A DNA stretch of 64,000 bases from an uncultured Eubacteriales bacterium (lineage in GTDB: Bacteria; Bacillota; Clostridia; Oscillospirales; Acutalibacteraceae). The translations under genes were made by a program, and so were the position numbers. Shown here one piece after another: positions 38,073 through 47,089 of this stretch. How positions within the stretch are numbered: the stretch's first letter is position 1; each line of letters starts with the position of its first letter. Location: assembly GCA_951801675.1 (NCBI GenBank), contig CATONX010000005.1:1-64000 (forward strand). The letters run 5' to 3'. The notes under the pieces were generated by a model. That model did no database searches, was not told the DNA's origin, and saw only the letters and a list, made by a program, of their open reading frames with translations.

Positions 38073-39489
38073 GCGTGTTCCCTCCCAGCTCCTGGTACAG
38101 CTTTTGGTAAGCCGTCAAAAAATCCTTTTTTTCATAATAGGTCTTTGCCCGTTTGCGCCCGTTCTCCCCCATCTGCTTTCGCAATGCCTCGTTTTCCGCC
38201 AAGGTAAGCACCGCGTCGGAGATGGCCTTCGGGTCCATCACCGGTGCAATCAGCCCCGCCGGACCGTAAGGGTCCCCCTCCCGGCCGTCAAGCAGCTCCC
38301 TGCATGCGCCCACGTTGGTACATACCTGGGCCACTCCCGCGGCCATTCCTTCCAGCACCGAAAGGGGCTGTCCTTCCGAAATGCTCGTGAGCATCATCAC
38401 GTCAAACAAAGGCAGGTATTCGGTTACGTCCGCCCGGCCGGTAAACACCACGTCCCCAGTGCCCAGCTCGTCTGCCAGCATACGGCATTCCTCGTAGTAA
38501 GCCCGGTCCTCGTCGAAAGGGCCCACCAGCATCAGCCGCGCATCCGGGCGTTTGGACTTGACCCGGTCAAAGGCCAGAAGCATGGTCTTAATGTCCTTGA
38601 TGGGCACCACCCGCACCACCGCGCCCACGGTAAAATACCTCCCGTCCTCCTTTGAACGGGCCGGCAGGTTCGAAAACCGGGCCGTGTCCACCCCGTTTAC
38701 GATGATTCCGGTCTTTTGGGGCGGGCAGCCCAGCTCGATCTGGAGCTGACGGTTGACTTCAAACAGAGTCACCACCCGGTCCGCCTGCAGATAGGCGATA
38801 CGCGACAGCTTGAGAAAGAAATTGATCCATAGCTGCTTGTAGCTGCCGATTACCCAGTCCGACCGGATGATCTCCTCCTCCCGCTCCCGGGTATAAATGC
38901 CGTGCTCGGTTAGCAGGAAGGGACATTTCGTTACATGGGAGGCAACCGCCCCCAAAAGCCCGGCGTATCCGGTGGACACCGCGTGGTATAAGTCCACTCT
39001 GGGCATCCCGCCGGACAAAACGCAAACCAGCGGAAAATACATCGAGCGCATGTTCCAAAGGAATTGGCTGAACACCACGCGGGTATATTTGCGGTTATAA
39101 AGCTCCACCACCGCATGGTAAAAATCCTTGCCCATCAGGATGTCTCCCAGCCTGGCGCCGTATTTCTCCAAAAACACCATGACCGGTTCCCAGTCAATCC
39201 GGTCCGCATCGTCCAGCAGAAGGGAGCGAAGGCTTGCCTTTTCCTTGGCAGTCAGCCGCACCGGGCGCTTGCTTTTTTCAAACTTGCGGTCTGCCAGATA
39301 AAAGGTGCGGATTTCTTTGACGTTTGACGGGATTTCATATTGATACTCGTGCATTTCCTCCCGGCTGGTGGCGATGGACCAGATCACAAAATCAAGCTGT
39401 GGGTTCTCCCGGATGAGCATCTGCACCCAGCCGGACACCCCGCCTAAGATATAAGGGTAGCTCCCTTCACAGATTAAGCAGACCGTCAC
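38053..39489 (-). CDS. pelF: GT4 glycosyltransferase PelF
   Basis: (V)TVCLICEGSYPYILGGVSGWVQMLIREN, TSISEGQPLSVLEGMAAG. GTG start at 39489. Confidence 0.92.
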   Translation of the reverse strand: MTVCLICEGSYPYILGGVSGWVQMLIRENPQLDFVIWSIATSREEMHEYQYEIPSNVKEIRTFYLADRKFEKSKRPVRLTAKEKASLRSLLLDDADRIDWEPVMVFLEKYGARLGDILMGKDFYHAVVELYNRKYTRVVFSQFLWNMRSMYFPLVCVLSGGMPRVDLYHAVSTGYAGLLGAVASHVTKCPFLLTEHGIYTREREEEIIRSDWVIGSYKQLWINFFLKLSRIAYLQADRVVTLFEVNRQLQIELGCPPQKTGIIVNGVDTARFSNLPARSKEDGRYFTVGAVVRVVPIKDIKTMLLAFDRVKSKRPDARLMLVGPFDEDRAYYEECRMLADELGTGDVVFTGRADVTEYLPLFDVMMLTSISEGQPLSVLEGMAAGVAQVCTNVGACRELLDGREGDPYGPAGLIAPVMDPKAISDAVLTLAENEALRKQMGENGRKRAKTYYEKKDFLTAYQKLYQELGGNTHGGNRV

Positions 39490-39517
39490 GCGGCTCTCCC
39501 TCCTTTGCCCGTATTCT

Positions 39518-41257
39518 TTATTCCCATTCGATGGAGAAATCCGGCTTCTGGGCGGTAACCAGGAAATACCGGTCGTTGATTTTTTCCAGCGTACAGCCCG
39601 CCCCTGCCTTCGCGTCTCTGTTTGTGCGCAGGTAAAAGGCCTGGCCCTGCAAAAAGCCGCTGCACCGCACGGAAAAACCTGTTTCGCTCTGCCGCACCGA
39701 CATGGAAAGCCCCGCGTATCCTTTGACGATGGCTTCGTTTTCCGAAAGCACGGTGGACCTGAGCCACGGGGTCTTTTCAAAATAGTCGCGGTTAAGCTGC
39801 TGGTAGCCCTCCTGCACCTGGTCCCAGCCCGTTTCCTTGGTTGGGGCGCCGAGCAGCTCCTCGAGCGCAAAGCCGTGGGAAACCGTCCCATAGGCAGTCA
39901 GGCCTGATAAAATCTCCAGCTGCTGCTCTTTGGTAAACCCGGTGGTCAGGCAGGGAAAGGTCACATAGTTTCCCACCTTGGAAAAGGACAAACGGTTGTC
40001 CCGCTGCCCGATGCCTGCATCATCTATTTGATAACGAAGGATGCCCGGGGTCCCGATGGTGGAGAAGAGCGACGTAAGCTCCGGCTGGCGCGGGCTTCCG
40101 CTTAAAATGGAATAGGCGGAAAACCGGTAATTGGGAAAATCCTTTTGAAGCAGGGAAACGATCTCCCCCGCCTGCCCGAGATCCAGCGGCTTATCGCCCC
40201 AGTGGTTACCTGCAAGGCCCAGTTCCCCGCCGCTTGACAGAATCTGTTTGGCATAGTAGCTGTTTTGCCGCTCCAGGGAGGCGAGGGTCGCATAGGAATC
40301 GGGGGTGACCGCTAAGAGATTTACGGTATATTTGAGCTCCTGGCGGCTGGAATTTCGTAAAAGCGCCGGCCAGAGCACGTCTCTCGTGAAGGATTCGGCG
40401 CTGCGCCCGTAAAGCCAGAAACAGGTTTCGTCGTGGGCGTTTCCCAGGGGCGGAAATCCGTCCAAGCATACGGTTTTGACGCCCAAAACCGGGTAGAGCA
40501 GGTCCTGGGTCAGCTCGCCCAAAGCGGCATAAAAGAACCCCTGGGCGCTGGGGTCCTCGAGAATGGTGGCGTTTATCACCATCACCCGCCCCTGCTGGTA
40601 GCCGCCTCCGTAGACGAGAGGGACGCCGTCGTTTGTGCGTACGAATACCTCGTAGCGCCCGGACAGGGCAATCCTGGTGGCAGCGGCGAACGCGTTGTAG
40701 GATATGGTTACGCCTTCGTAGGGCAAAAAGCCGTCCGAAATCGTAAGGCCGGTCAGAACGAACCGGTTGCCTTTTTCCGCAATGTCCCAGACAGGGTTTA
40801 GATAGGAGGCGGTAAACCCTTCCGGGATGCCCGCGGCAAAGAGCACCTTCCCGCCGGTGCGGATGTATTCTCCCAACAGCGCCAGGTCCGCCACCTTTCC
40901 TGGGTCGGCGCTGGTGACCACTACCACCGGGTTCTCCCGGAGCGTCTCTTCTGTGAGCATGGAGCTGGTCGTAAACGCGAGGCGCATCTGGGATAAGTCC
41001 GCCTGTACCTGTTCAAAAATCGCCTGTTCGGTTTTGTCCGCGTCCTCTTCCCCGTCTCGCGGGGAGCTTCCCAATACCAGGCAGGAGAACGTATTTCCTT
41101 CCTCCAGAGGCTGCTCGATAAGCGCTGGCGTGGAAGCGACATATGGATTTTGATTGGGAAACCCTATGATGGTACCGCTGGCGTTAAATCCCCAGAAGGC
41201 AGCCACCAGCAGCAGCAATACCGTCAAGATTTGCAGGAAGCGTTTGGTGGATAACAT
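39518..41257 (-). CDS. DUF2194-like / PelA deacetylase-related protein of Pel cluster
   Basis: N-terminal signal/TM. SGGELGLAGNHWGD. Position between pelF and pelE-like genes. Confidence 0.65.
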   Translation of the reverse strand: MLSTKRFLQILTVLLLLVAAFWGFNASGTIIGFPNQNPYVASTPALIEQPLEEGNTFSCLVLGSSPRDGEEDADKTEQAIFEQVQADLSQMRLAFTTSSMLTEETLRENPVVVVTSADPGKVADLALLGEYIRTGGKVLFAAGIPEGFTASYLNPVWDIAEKGNRFVLTGLTISDGFLPYEGVTISYNAFAAATRIALSGRYEVFVRTNDGVPLVYGGGYQQGRVMVINATILEDPSAQGFFYAALGELTQDLLYPVLGVKTVCLDGFPPLGNAHDETCFWLYGRSAESFTRDVLWPALLRNSSRQELKYTVNLLAVTPDSYATLASLERQNSYYAKQILSSGGELGLAGNHWGDKPLDLGQAGEIVSLLQKDFPNYRFSAYSILSGSPRQPELTSLFSTIGTPGILRYQIDDAGIGQRDNRLSFSKVGNYVTFPCLTTGFTKEQQLEILSGLTAYGTVSHGFALEELLGAPTKETGWDQVQEGYQQLNRDYFEKTPWLRSTVLSENEAIVKGYAGLSMSVRQSETGFSVRCSGFLQGQAFYLRTNRDAKAGAGCTLEKINDRYFLVTAQKPDFSIEWE

Positions 41258-42153
41258 AGCTCCTCCTTTGCAAGCCAAAAGCGCAGGGTATCGAGCCCCT
41301 TGCTCGAAAGGGTGACTGGGGACCGGCGCAGTTCTTCCAAGGTTCGTTTAAAACCCACCCGCTCCCGCTGATCGTAATAAAACTGCAGCAAAGCCAGATA
41401 CACATTCTCTTCTTCAAAGCGCCTTTTTGCCAGGAGCAGAAAATATTCCGCCTCCTCTGTGCGCGAAAGGCGGACAAAATAGCGGGCCAGACGGATGTAA
41501 TCGCCGCTTTGCGGCCAGGTGTGAGGACTTTTGCAGATCTCCTCCATCAGCGCAACGTATTTGTTCGCAATTCCCAGCCAATCCCGGTTGGACAAGATCC
41601 CGCTGTCCAGATAGTCCGCCAGTGCCCTGGCATAATCCTCCTGTTTGTCCGGATCTTCCGAGTCATTGCGATAGGCTCCCTCCAGCTGCTGCACGCACAG
41701 GCGCATCCGCCGGGAAACCTCCATGGTGGCCGCCGCCGCGTAGTGAGAGGTTTCCGAGTCGCTGTCCTGCAAGGCGGATTTGGCCAGAGAGGAAAACTTC
41801 ATCATATCCTGTTTGAGCATGTCAAGGAGCAAAAACCGCTTTTCTTCCGGCTTTCCTACCCGCAGCGCCTCTTGGAAGGGAAGCATGTTCATCTCCTCCT
41901 CCATACGCGGACGGGGCACGTATCTTTCCTTTTCTTCGTCAAAGATCAGGTCCACCGCGTCAAGTTCCTTGCGGCCGCTCAGCTTTCGCACAAGCCACGG
42001 CAGGTACATCACTCCAATGCCCACCACCGGGGCAAGCAAATAAAAGGCGGTGAAAATCACCGCCTGCCGGTCATGCCGAAAGTTGTAGACGGCCAGCACG
42101 GCGGTAGCGGCCAAATTGAGAACCAACACCGCCGCAATGATCCATAAAAGCAT
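41224..42153 (-). CDS. pelE: PelE-like protein (2 TM plus helical/TPR-like cytosolic domain)
   Basis: TM segments at N-terminus, helical repeats, syntenic position between PelD-like and DUF2194-like genes. Confidence 0.65.
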   Translation of the reverse strand: MLLWIIAAVLVLNLAATAVLAVYNFRHDRQAVIFTAFYLLAPVVGIGVMYLPWLVRKLSGRKELDAVDLIFDEEKERYVPRPRMEEEMNMLPFQEALRVGKPEEKRFLLLDMLKQDMMKFSSLAKSALQDSDSETSHYAAAATMEVSRRMRLCVQQLEGAYRNDSEDPDKQEDYARALADYLDSGILSNRDWLGIANKYVALMEEICKSPHTWPQSGDYIRLARYFVRLSRTEEAEYFLLLAKRRFEEENVYLALLQFYYDQRERVGFKRTLEELRRSPVTLSSKGLDTLRFWLAKEELCYPPNASCKS

Positions 42154-42167
42154 CCAAGCCGCCTCCT

Positions 42168-44324
42168 TTATCGCGTCAAACCAGATTCCCGGCCATCTTC
42201 TGCAAACGAAACCACATCGGCGTGAAGGCCTTTGTCCGTCAAACGGCCGATGACGGCGGCCGCTTCCCTTTTGCTTGTGTTGGCCAGAAGGACCCGCAGA
42301 TTCCCTTCCTCAAAAACACCGATGGAATCGGTGATGCGCAAAAGGCTGGAAAGCCGTTCGCCCGTTTGCTCAAGAGTCCCCTCAATTTGTACCTCTAACA
42401 GGCAGCAGTCGGCCAGCCCCTTTTGCTTTTCTTCCATACGTATGGCCAATACCCGGGCAAATTCGTCCTTCTTGAGAATGTCGGTGCCGCCTATGTACTT
42501 TTTCTCTCTTGCCGCCCGTTCGTACTCGTTGGCACTGACCACCACGTCGGTAATCAGGCCCGCCAGCGTCCGAAAAAGGTTGACATGGTAGAGGTTCATC
42601 CCCTCAAAGGGCATACAGCGAATGACCACCACTGCGATGCACTGGCCTTCATAGAGTATGGGGGCGGCCAGGGCCGGCTGGTTTTCCTCCCACCGGGATC
42701 CTACAAACACTTCGCCCTTCTCCAGCGTCTGGCGCATCTCGGGATATTCGCTTAAATTCAGGGACTTTTCCTGGGCCTGCGGATCGCTGGATACCAACAG
42801 CCGAATATAGGGACTCTCCGCGTTCTTTGCGTACACGCTGACCGTATTGGTTTCCATAATGTCCTTGACCACATCCACGATGGCCCCGAAAATCTTGTCC
42901 TTCTGCAGCACGGAAATGCGCCGGATGACCGAATAAAGCTGGGGCAGGCTGGTTTTATAGTTAAGCAGACGGTCTTCGTATTCCAACTTGATTTTCACAT
43001 TTTCGTCATTGATTTCCCGCAGCTCCCGGTATTCGTTTTCCAGGTAGGCGTAGTCGGTTTCCTTCTCCCTGACCTGAATACGGTACTGGTCCACCGTGTA
43101 CCCCACCGCCATGCCCACAAAGATATACTGGGCAATTTTTACGATGACTTCGGCGTCCATCAAAATGGCCGTCACACTGAACCCCGCTTCCCCCGCCAGA
43201 AACAGACAGGAGAGCAGCACCGACAAAATCGACTGGCGGATGCCAAACAGCAGGGAAACACAGAGGATGTAGAGAAAGAACAGGTCAATGGTGCTAAGGA
43301 CCGAGTGCTGGCGAAAAAGCAGGGTAAGCCCGGCAGACAGAAAGAACAAAAGCACATTTTCCAGCGTCTGCAGCCAAGGGCTTCCCCCAAACAGCTTCTT
43401 CCTCTCCGCCTGCTGTTGTTTTGGCGGCGTCAGGTCCACTCCTCCCTCGGACAGTACCTGGACCAAAGAATAAAACTGGGTCCATTCCAGCTGGGCGGAA
43501 ATGGCCCGGCTGACAAGCCCGCAGCCCTTGGCTTCTTGCTGTAAAGCAGTGACCAACCCGTTCTTTTTGCAGGCCTGCTCCACCAAGCGCGCCGCGTCGT
43601 ACTCGCTGACCGGTTCCTTCGCCCCCACGTTATAGACCACGGCCGGCGTAACGCCGCAGGCGCGTACCACCGCTTGGGCCGCATCGGGCAGGTAGACGGG
43701 ATTTAAGGTGCGGTTTGGGCTGGCGGGGCACGGCTCTTCCTTCTGACACGCGCGGGCAAACCGGGAAACGAAATCCTCCTTCCCTTCCTTCAGGGCAAAC
43801 CCGAACAAATCGCCCATGCGCAGCACCACCGGCTGCATGAAATGCGTATCGCAGAAGTGTTCGAAAAGGGCTTCCCCTTGGGCGCAGAGAATTCCCTTGT
43901 ATTCCTGGGACACGCCCCCATCCTCTTCGGTGGCCGGCGAATTTTTATGGCCGTAAACCGCGCCGGAGGAAAGGAGAACCATTTTGGAAACCCCGCTTAT
44001 AGCGGCCTGATTGAGCACATTGAGGAGATTAGCCAAATAGGCGTTGGTTTCTTTGTTGTATTCCCAGACCGTCGCCTCACAGCCCGCCGGGGCAACAATC
44101 ACCACGTCCGGCCGGATGCTGGAGAATACCTTCTCGAGCCCCAGACTGTCCGGGTCCATCGGATACCGTTTGTACCGCAGTTTGGGGCCAAGCCCTCTTT
44201 GAAAAGACTGTTTTGCCAGGAGGGTGACCGAATGGCCTTCCTTGGTCAGCTGGTCGATGACGTTGGACGCCAGCGAATCGCTCCTCCCTATGTATATCAT
44301 CTTCACGTAGGCAAGACCCCCCAT
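42168..44324 (-). CDS. pelD: SDR/NAD-epimerase domain fused to PelD (4 TM-GAF-degenerate GGDEF)
   Basis: N-term MIYIGRSDSLASNVIDQLTKEGHSVTLLAK...VVLRMGD. Then TM bundle, GAF, and C-terminal LRITDSIGVFEEGNLRVLL (RxxD retained, GGDEF lost). Confidence 0.8.
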   Translation of the reverse strand: MGGLAYVKMIYIGRSDSLASNVIDQLTKEGHSVTLLAKQSFQRGLGPKLRYKRYPMDPDSLGLEKVFSSIRPDVVIVAPAGCEATVWEYNKETNAYLANLLNVLNQAAISGVSKMVLLSSGAVYGHKNSPATEEDGGVSQEYKGILCAQGEALFEHFCDTHFMQPVVLRMGDLFGFALKEGKEDFVSRFARACQKEEPCPASPNRTLNPVYLPDAAQAVVRACGVTPAVVYNVGAKEPVSEYDAARLVEQACKKNGLVTALQQEAKGCGLVSRAISAQLEWTQFYSLVQVLSEGGVDLTPPKQQQAERKKLFGGSPWLQTLENVLLFFLSAGLTLLFRQHSVLSTIDLFFLYILCVSLLFGIRQSILSVLLSCLFLAGEAGFSVTAILMDAEVIVKIAQYIFVGMAVGYTVDQYRIQVREKETDYAYLENEYRELREINDENVKIKLEYEDRLLNYKTSLPQLYSVIRRISVLQKDKIFGAIVDVVKDIMETNTVSVYAKNAESPYIRLLVSSDPQAQEKSLNLSEYPEMRQTLEKGEVFVGSRWEENQPALAAPILYEGQCIAVVVIRCMPFEGMNLYHVNLFRTLAGLITDVVVSANEYERAAREKKYIGGTDILKKDEFARVLAIRMEEKQKGLADCCLLEVQIEGTLEQTGERLSSLLRITDSIGVFEEGNLRVLLANTSKREAAAVIGRLTDKGLHADVVSFAEDGRESGLTR

Positions 44325-44635
44325 TTGCCTGAACTCTTCCTTTTACGCCAAGGCTCTGATACACGTTTGCGAATATGCCTGACATTCCTTTTATTCTTAC
44401 TTCAACTTAATGTTACTTTTTCGTACCGTTCTATTATATCAAGCTCTACATCCTTTTCCAATAGACTTTTTCGAAAAGCAATGGAAATATGCAAGTATCA
44501 CTTTCTGGAATTTCATTGGAAGACTTTTCAAAGCCTTCATTTTGTCCGTTTTCTCGTCTATGCAAGTATGTTTTCATCTGTAAAAAGGAATTCCTCTCTT
44601 GTCGCCTGCCACACTCATCACAAAGCATCCTAATC

Positions 44636-44664
44636 TTGACTTTTATAAAAATTTTATGTATATT
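44636..44664 (+). promoter_or_regulatory. Putative sigma-A promoter upstream of small membrane protein gene
   Basis: TTGACT, 17 bp, TATATT. Confidence 0.5.
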
Positions 44665-44925
44665 ATAAATAAAATTGTATCGATCGAAAATATTTATTCC
44701 ATTCAATGTTTCGAAATATGCGTTTCATTTTTGCCAAAAGCACACTTTTTCAATTTTATGGGTCAAAAGGAATAGCAACGGATTGTTTGCGTTGGCAGCA
44801 CTTAGTTGATTTCGTTAAATAATTAAGAAAGAAGGGGATGCAAACGGGCATTGCTGAGCCTATTCTTTTCCAATAGGCTCAAAGGAATCTTTGGGGAAAT
44901 CATTAAAAACAAAGGAGAAAGAAAA

Positions 44926-45303
44926 ATGAACACACAAACCGGAAGAAAAGTTGTTTCAGGAATCGGAATTTTAATTGCAATTGTCCTGTTTTGTTTGGGG
45001 ATTTTCACAACTGTCCCAAATAAAAAAATCGGATTAAGCAGTTTGAGCGATGATGGGTATGAAGCCTACGTCGGAGGAGACGCGTATAATATTCAAATTG
45101 AGGCCGCCTTGCGTGGCGGTCAGATCGCAGGAGGCATGTCGCAGAGAGCCATTTATATTTCTGCCTCTGGTTTGATTCTCGTTATTTCTCTGTTTGGTCT
45201 GGTTAAGAAAGACCATCCCTCTGCCGTCCTCTTAGAGCAGGAGCACACGATTGAGGAGGCGCATATTCCCGCAATCGAAAATACGCCCGACGACACGTTT
45301 TAA
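44926..45303 (+). CDS. Hypothetical small membrane protein (2 TM)
   Basis: RBS AAAGGAG before MNTQTGRKVVSGIGILIAIVLFCLGIF. Second TM ASGLILVISLFGLV. Confidence 0.6.
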   Translation: MNTQTGRKVVSGIGILIAIVLFCLGIFTTVPNKKIGLSSLSDDGYEAYVGGDAYNIQIEAALRGGQIAGGMSQRAIYISASGLILVISLFGLVKKDHPSAVLLEQEHTIEEAHIPAIENTPDDTF

Positions 45304-45328
45304 ATGGATGTTTCTTAATTAGCACCTC

Positions 45329-45371
45329 TGCGCCCGACAACGGCTACCGCCTTGTCGGGCGCTTTTTTATA
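45329..45371 (+). terminator. Intrinsic terminator
   Basis: GCGCCCGACA ... TGTCGGGCGCTTTTTT. A second AAAGCCGCTC...GAGCGGCTTTTTTA follows to about 45421. Confidence 0.85.
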
Positions 45372-45533
45372 TAGAAAGCCGCTCACAGCCAACAAGATGG
45401 CCTTCCGAGCGGCTTTTTTATGTACTAGAACAGGGCCTTGAAACGCGCCATTCCCCGTAATTCGTTAGATATACTCCTCACCGGCTGGGTACTTCTAGAG
45501 ACTTGGTTGAGCCCCGTATCTTCTCAAACAATC

Positions 45534-45690
45534 CTACCGCTTTTGCATCCCATTCTCATATTCCGCTTCCTCAAATGAAAAACCCTGCCCCCGCCCAAAG
45601 CCCCCATATAAAACGAACGCCTCTTTTGCGGCAATGACGGTTTGCAGTTTCTTGCGCCATTGCGGAATCTGCTCTGCTAAAACCGCTCAT
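45534..45690 (-). pseudogene. Possible gene relic (51-aa coding-like fragment, unidentified)
   Basis: Minus-strand reading AVLAEQIPQWRKKLQTVIAAKEAFVLYGGFGRGQGFSFEEAEYENGMQKR* preceded by an in-frame stop and lacking a start. Confidence 0.35.
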
Positions 45691-45730
45691 GCGGCGAGGG
45701 ACTGCATGGGCAGTCATCGGTATTCATAAA

Positions 45731-45760
45731 ATCACCGTTTTGATCCTGCAAAACGGTGAT
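45731..45760. repeat. Perfect 12-bp inverted repeat with 6-bp spacer (dif-like architecture)
   Basis: ATCACCGTTTTG-atcctg-CAAAACGGTGAT. Confidence 0.8.
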
Positions 45761-45901
45761 ATACTTTGTTTTTCATACCATAGCAGACTGTATTCGATTT
45801 TTATATAAAGGTGGGTTGTTGAATATCGTACGTTTTTAGAATGTTTTTTTGAAATGTGTTAAATCTCCACCGACGCACCGTTTTGGAATGTTGTACAATG
45901 A

Positions 45902-46777
45902 ATGAAAAAGAAAAAACGGAGGCCCAAAAACAATATGAAACGAAAAAAGATCAATATGCTGACACTTCAGAAATTTGAGAAACAACTCAATAAAGAAGAG
46001 AAAAGCCCGGTTACGGTCGAAAAGTATCTGCGTGATGTCCGTCACTTTATCCAGTTTATGGGAGACCGCACCATGGATAAAGCCCTGACGATGGAATACA
46101 AAGCACAGCTTCAGGAGAACTACGCCGTCTCGAGCGCCAATTCGATGCTCGCGTCACTCAATTGTTTTCTGCGCTTTGTCGGTCTGCCTTCCTGCTGTGT
46201 CAAGCAATTTAAGGTACAGCGTCAAACCTACTGTCCGGAGGAAAAGGAACTTACACGGGACGAATACGTCCGGCTGGTAAACACCGCAAAAGACAAGGGC
46301 AGCAAACGGCTGAGCCTGCTGATCGAAACCATTTGCGCAACCGGTATCCGCGTCAGCGAGCTGCAGTTTGTCACAGCAGAAGCGGTTATAAAAGGCGATG
46401 CGACTGTCAGCTGCAAGGGAAAGACCCGGACGGTGTTCATACCCCCAAAGCTGCAGAAAAAGCTGCTTCGATACATAAAAGAGAAGAACATTACTACCGG
46501 CGCCGTATTCGTCACCAGGACAGGCAAACCGATGAACCGGTGCAACATCTGGAAGGAGATGAAATTGCTGTGCGGACGCGCGGGTGTCTCTCCGGGCAAG
46601 GTTTATCCTCACAATCTCAGACACCTGTTCGCAAGAACATTTTACGGAGTTGAACGGGACATCGTCAAGCTGGCGGACATCCTGGGACATAACAATATCA
46701 ATACCACACGGATCTACATCGTCACCACCGGTGCGGAGCATCGCCGCAGAATAGAAGGATTGCGGCTGGTTCTGTAA
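45902..46777 (+). CDS. Tyrosine recombinase/integrase (candidate invertase)
   Basis: Catalytic ATGIRVSEL (R), PHNLRHLFA (HxxR), LGHNNI (H), TRIYIVTT (Y). Start may be 45935 (MKRKKINMLTLQKF). Confidence 0.92.
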   Translation: MKKKKRRPKNNMKRKKINMLTLQKFEKQLNKEEKSPVTVEKYLRDVRHFIQFMGDRTMDKALTMEYKAQLQENYAVSSANSMLASLNCFLRFVGLPSCCVKQFKVQRQTYCPEEKELTRDEYVRLVNTAKDKGSKRLSLLIETICATGIRVSELQFVTAEAVIKGDATVSCKGKTRTVFIPPKLQKKLLRYIKEKNITTGAVFVTRTGKPMNRCNIWKEMKLLCGRAGVSPGKVYPHNLRHLFARTFYGVERDIVKLADILGHNNINTTRIYIVTTGAEHRRRIEGLRLVL

Positions 46778-46808
46778 ATAAAAAAACGGTGCAAAAGCAC
46801 CGAAAACA

Positions 46809-46827
46809 TAATTACAGTTATGTTGTA
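46809..46827 (+). repeat. Left inverted repeat (IRL) of putative invertible promoter
   Basis: TAATTACAGTTATGTTGTA. Exact reverse complement of 47071-47089. Confidence 0.93.
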
Positions 46828-46898
46828 TGAGAAACAATAAAATAGCAATTTTTCGCTATATTCGAAGCGGTAACGATTCCATTTTGGGTATAGAAATA

Positions 46899-46943
46899 AA
46901 AGCTCCTTCTTTTTATTGAAAAGAAAAGATCGGGAGCTTTTTG
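46899..46943. terminator. Bidirectional terminator inside the invertible segment
   Basis: AAAAGCTCC-TTCTTTT...AAAAGAA-...GGAGCTTTTTG. Confidence 0.75.
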
Positions 46944-46998
46944 TGTTGCCTTATATAGGAAAACCCGCTTTCAATCTAAGGGAATTTTCTTATTTATA

Positions 46999-47027
46999 TT
47001 GACTTTTTTTCCCACCCGCTATACAAT
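46999..47027 (+). promoter_or_regulatory. Sigma-A promoter inside the invertible segment, oriented toward TetR/pilus operon
   Basis: TTGACT (46999-47004), 17 bp, TACAAT (47022-47027). Confidence 0.8.
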
Positions 47028-47038
47028 AGTGTATAAAT

Positions 47039-47073
47039 GTAACCAGTCACTAACATATTCAATGGCTGGTTAC
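47039..47073. promoter_or_regulatory. Operator-like palindrome (putative TetR autoregulatory site)
   Basis: GTAACCAGTCA-n13-TGGCTGGTTAC (10/11 arm match) just downstream of the predicted +1. Confidence 0.65.
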
Positions 47074-47089
47074 AACATAACTGTAATTA
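47071..47089 (-). repeat. Right inverted repeat (IRR) of putative invertible promoter
   Basis: TACAACATAACTGTAATTA. Exact reverse complement of 46809-46827. Confidence 0.93.
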
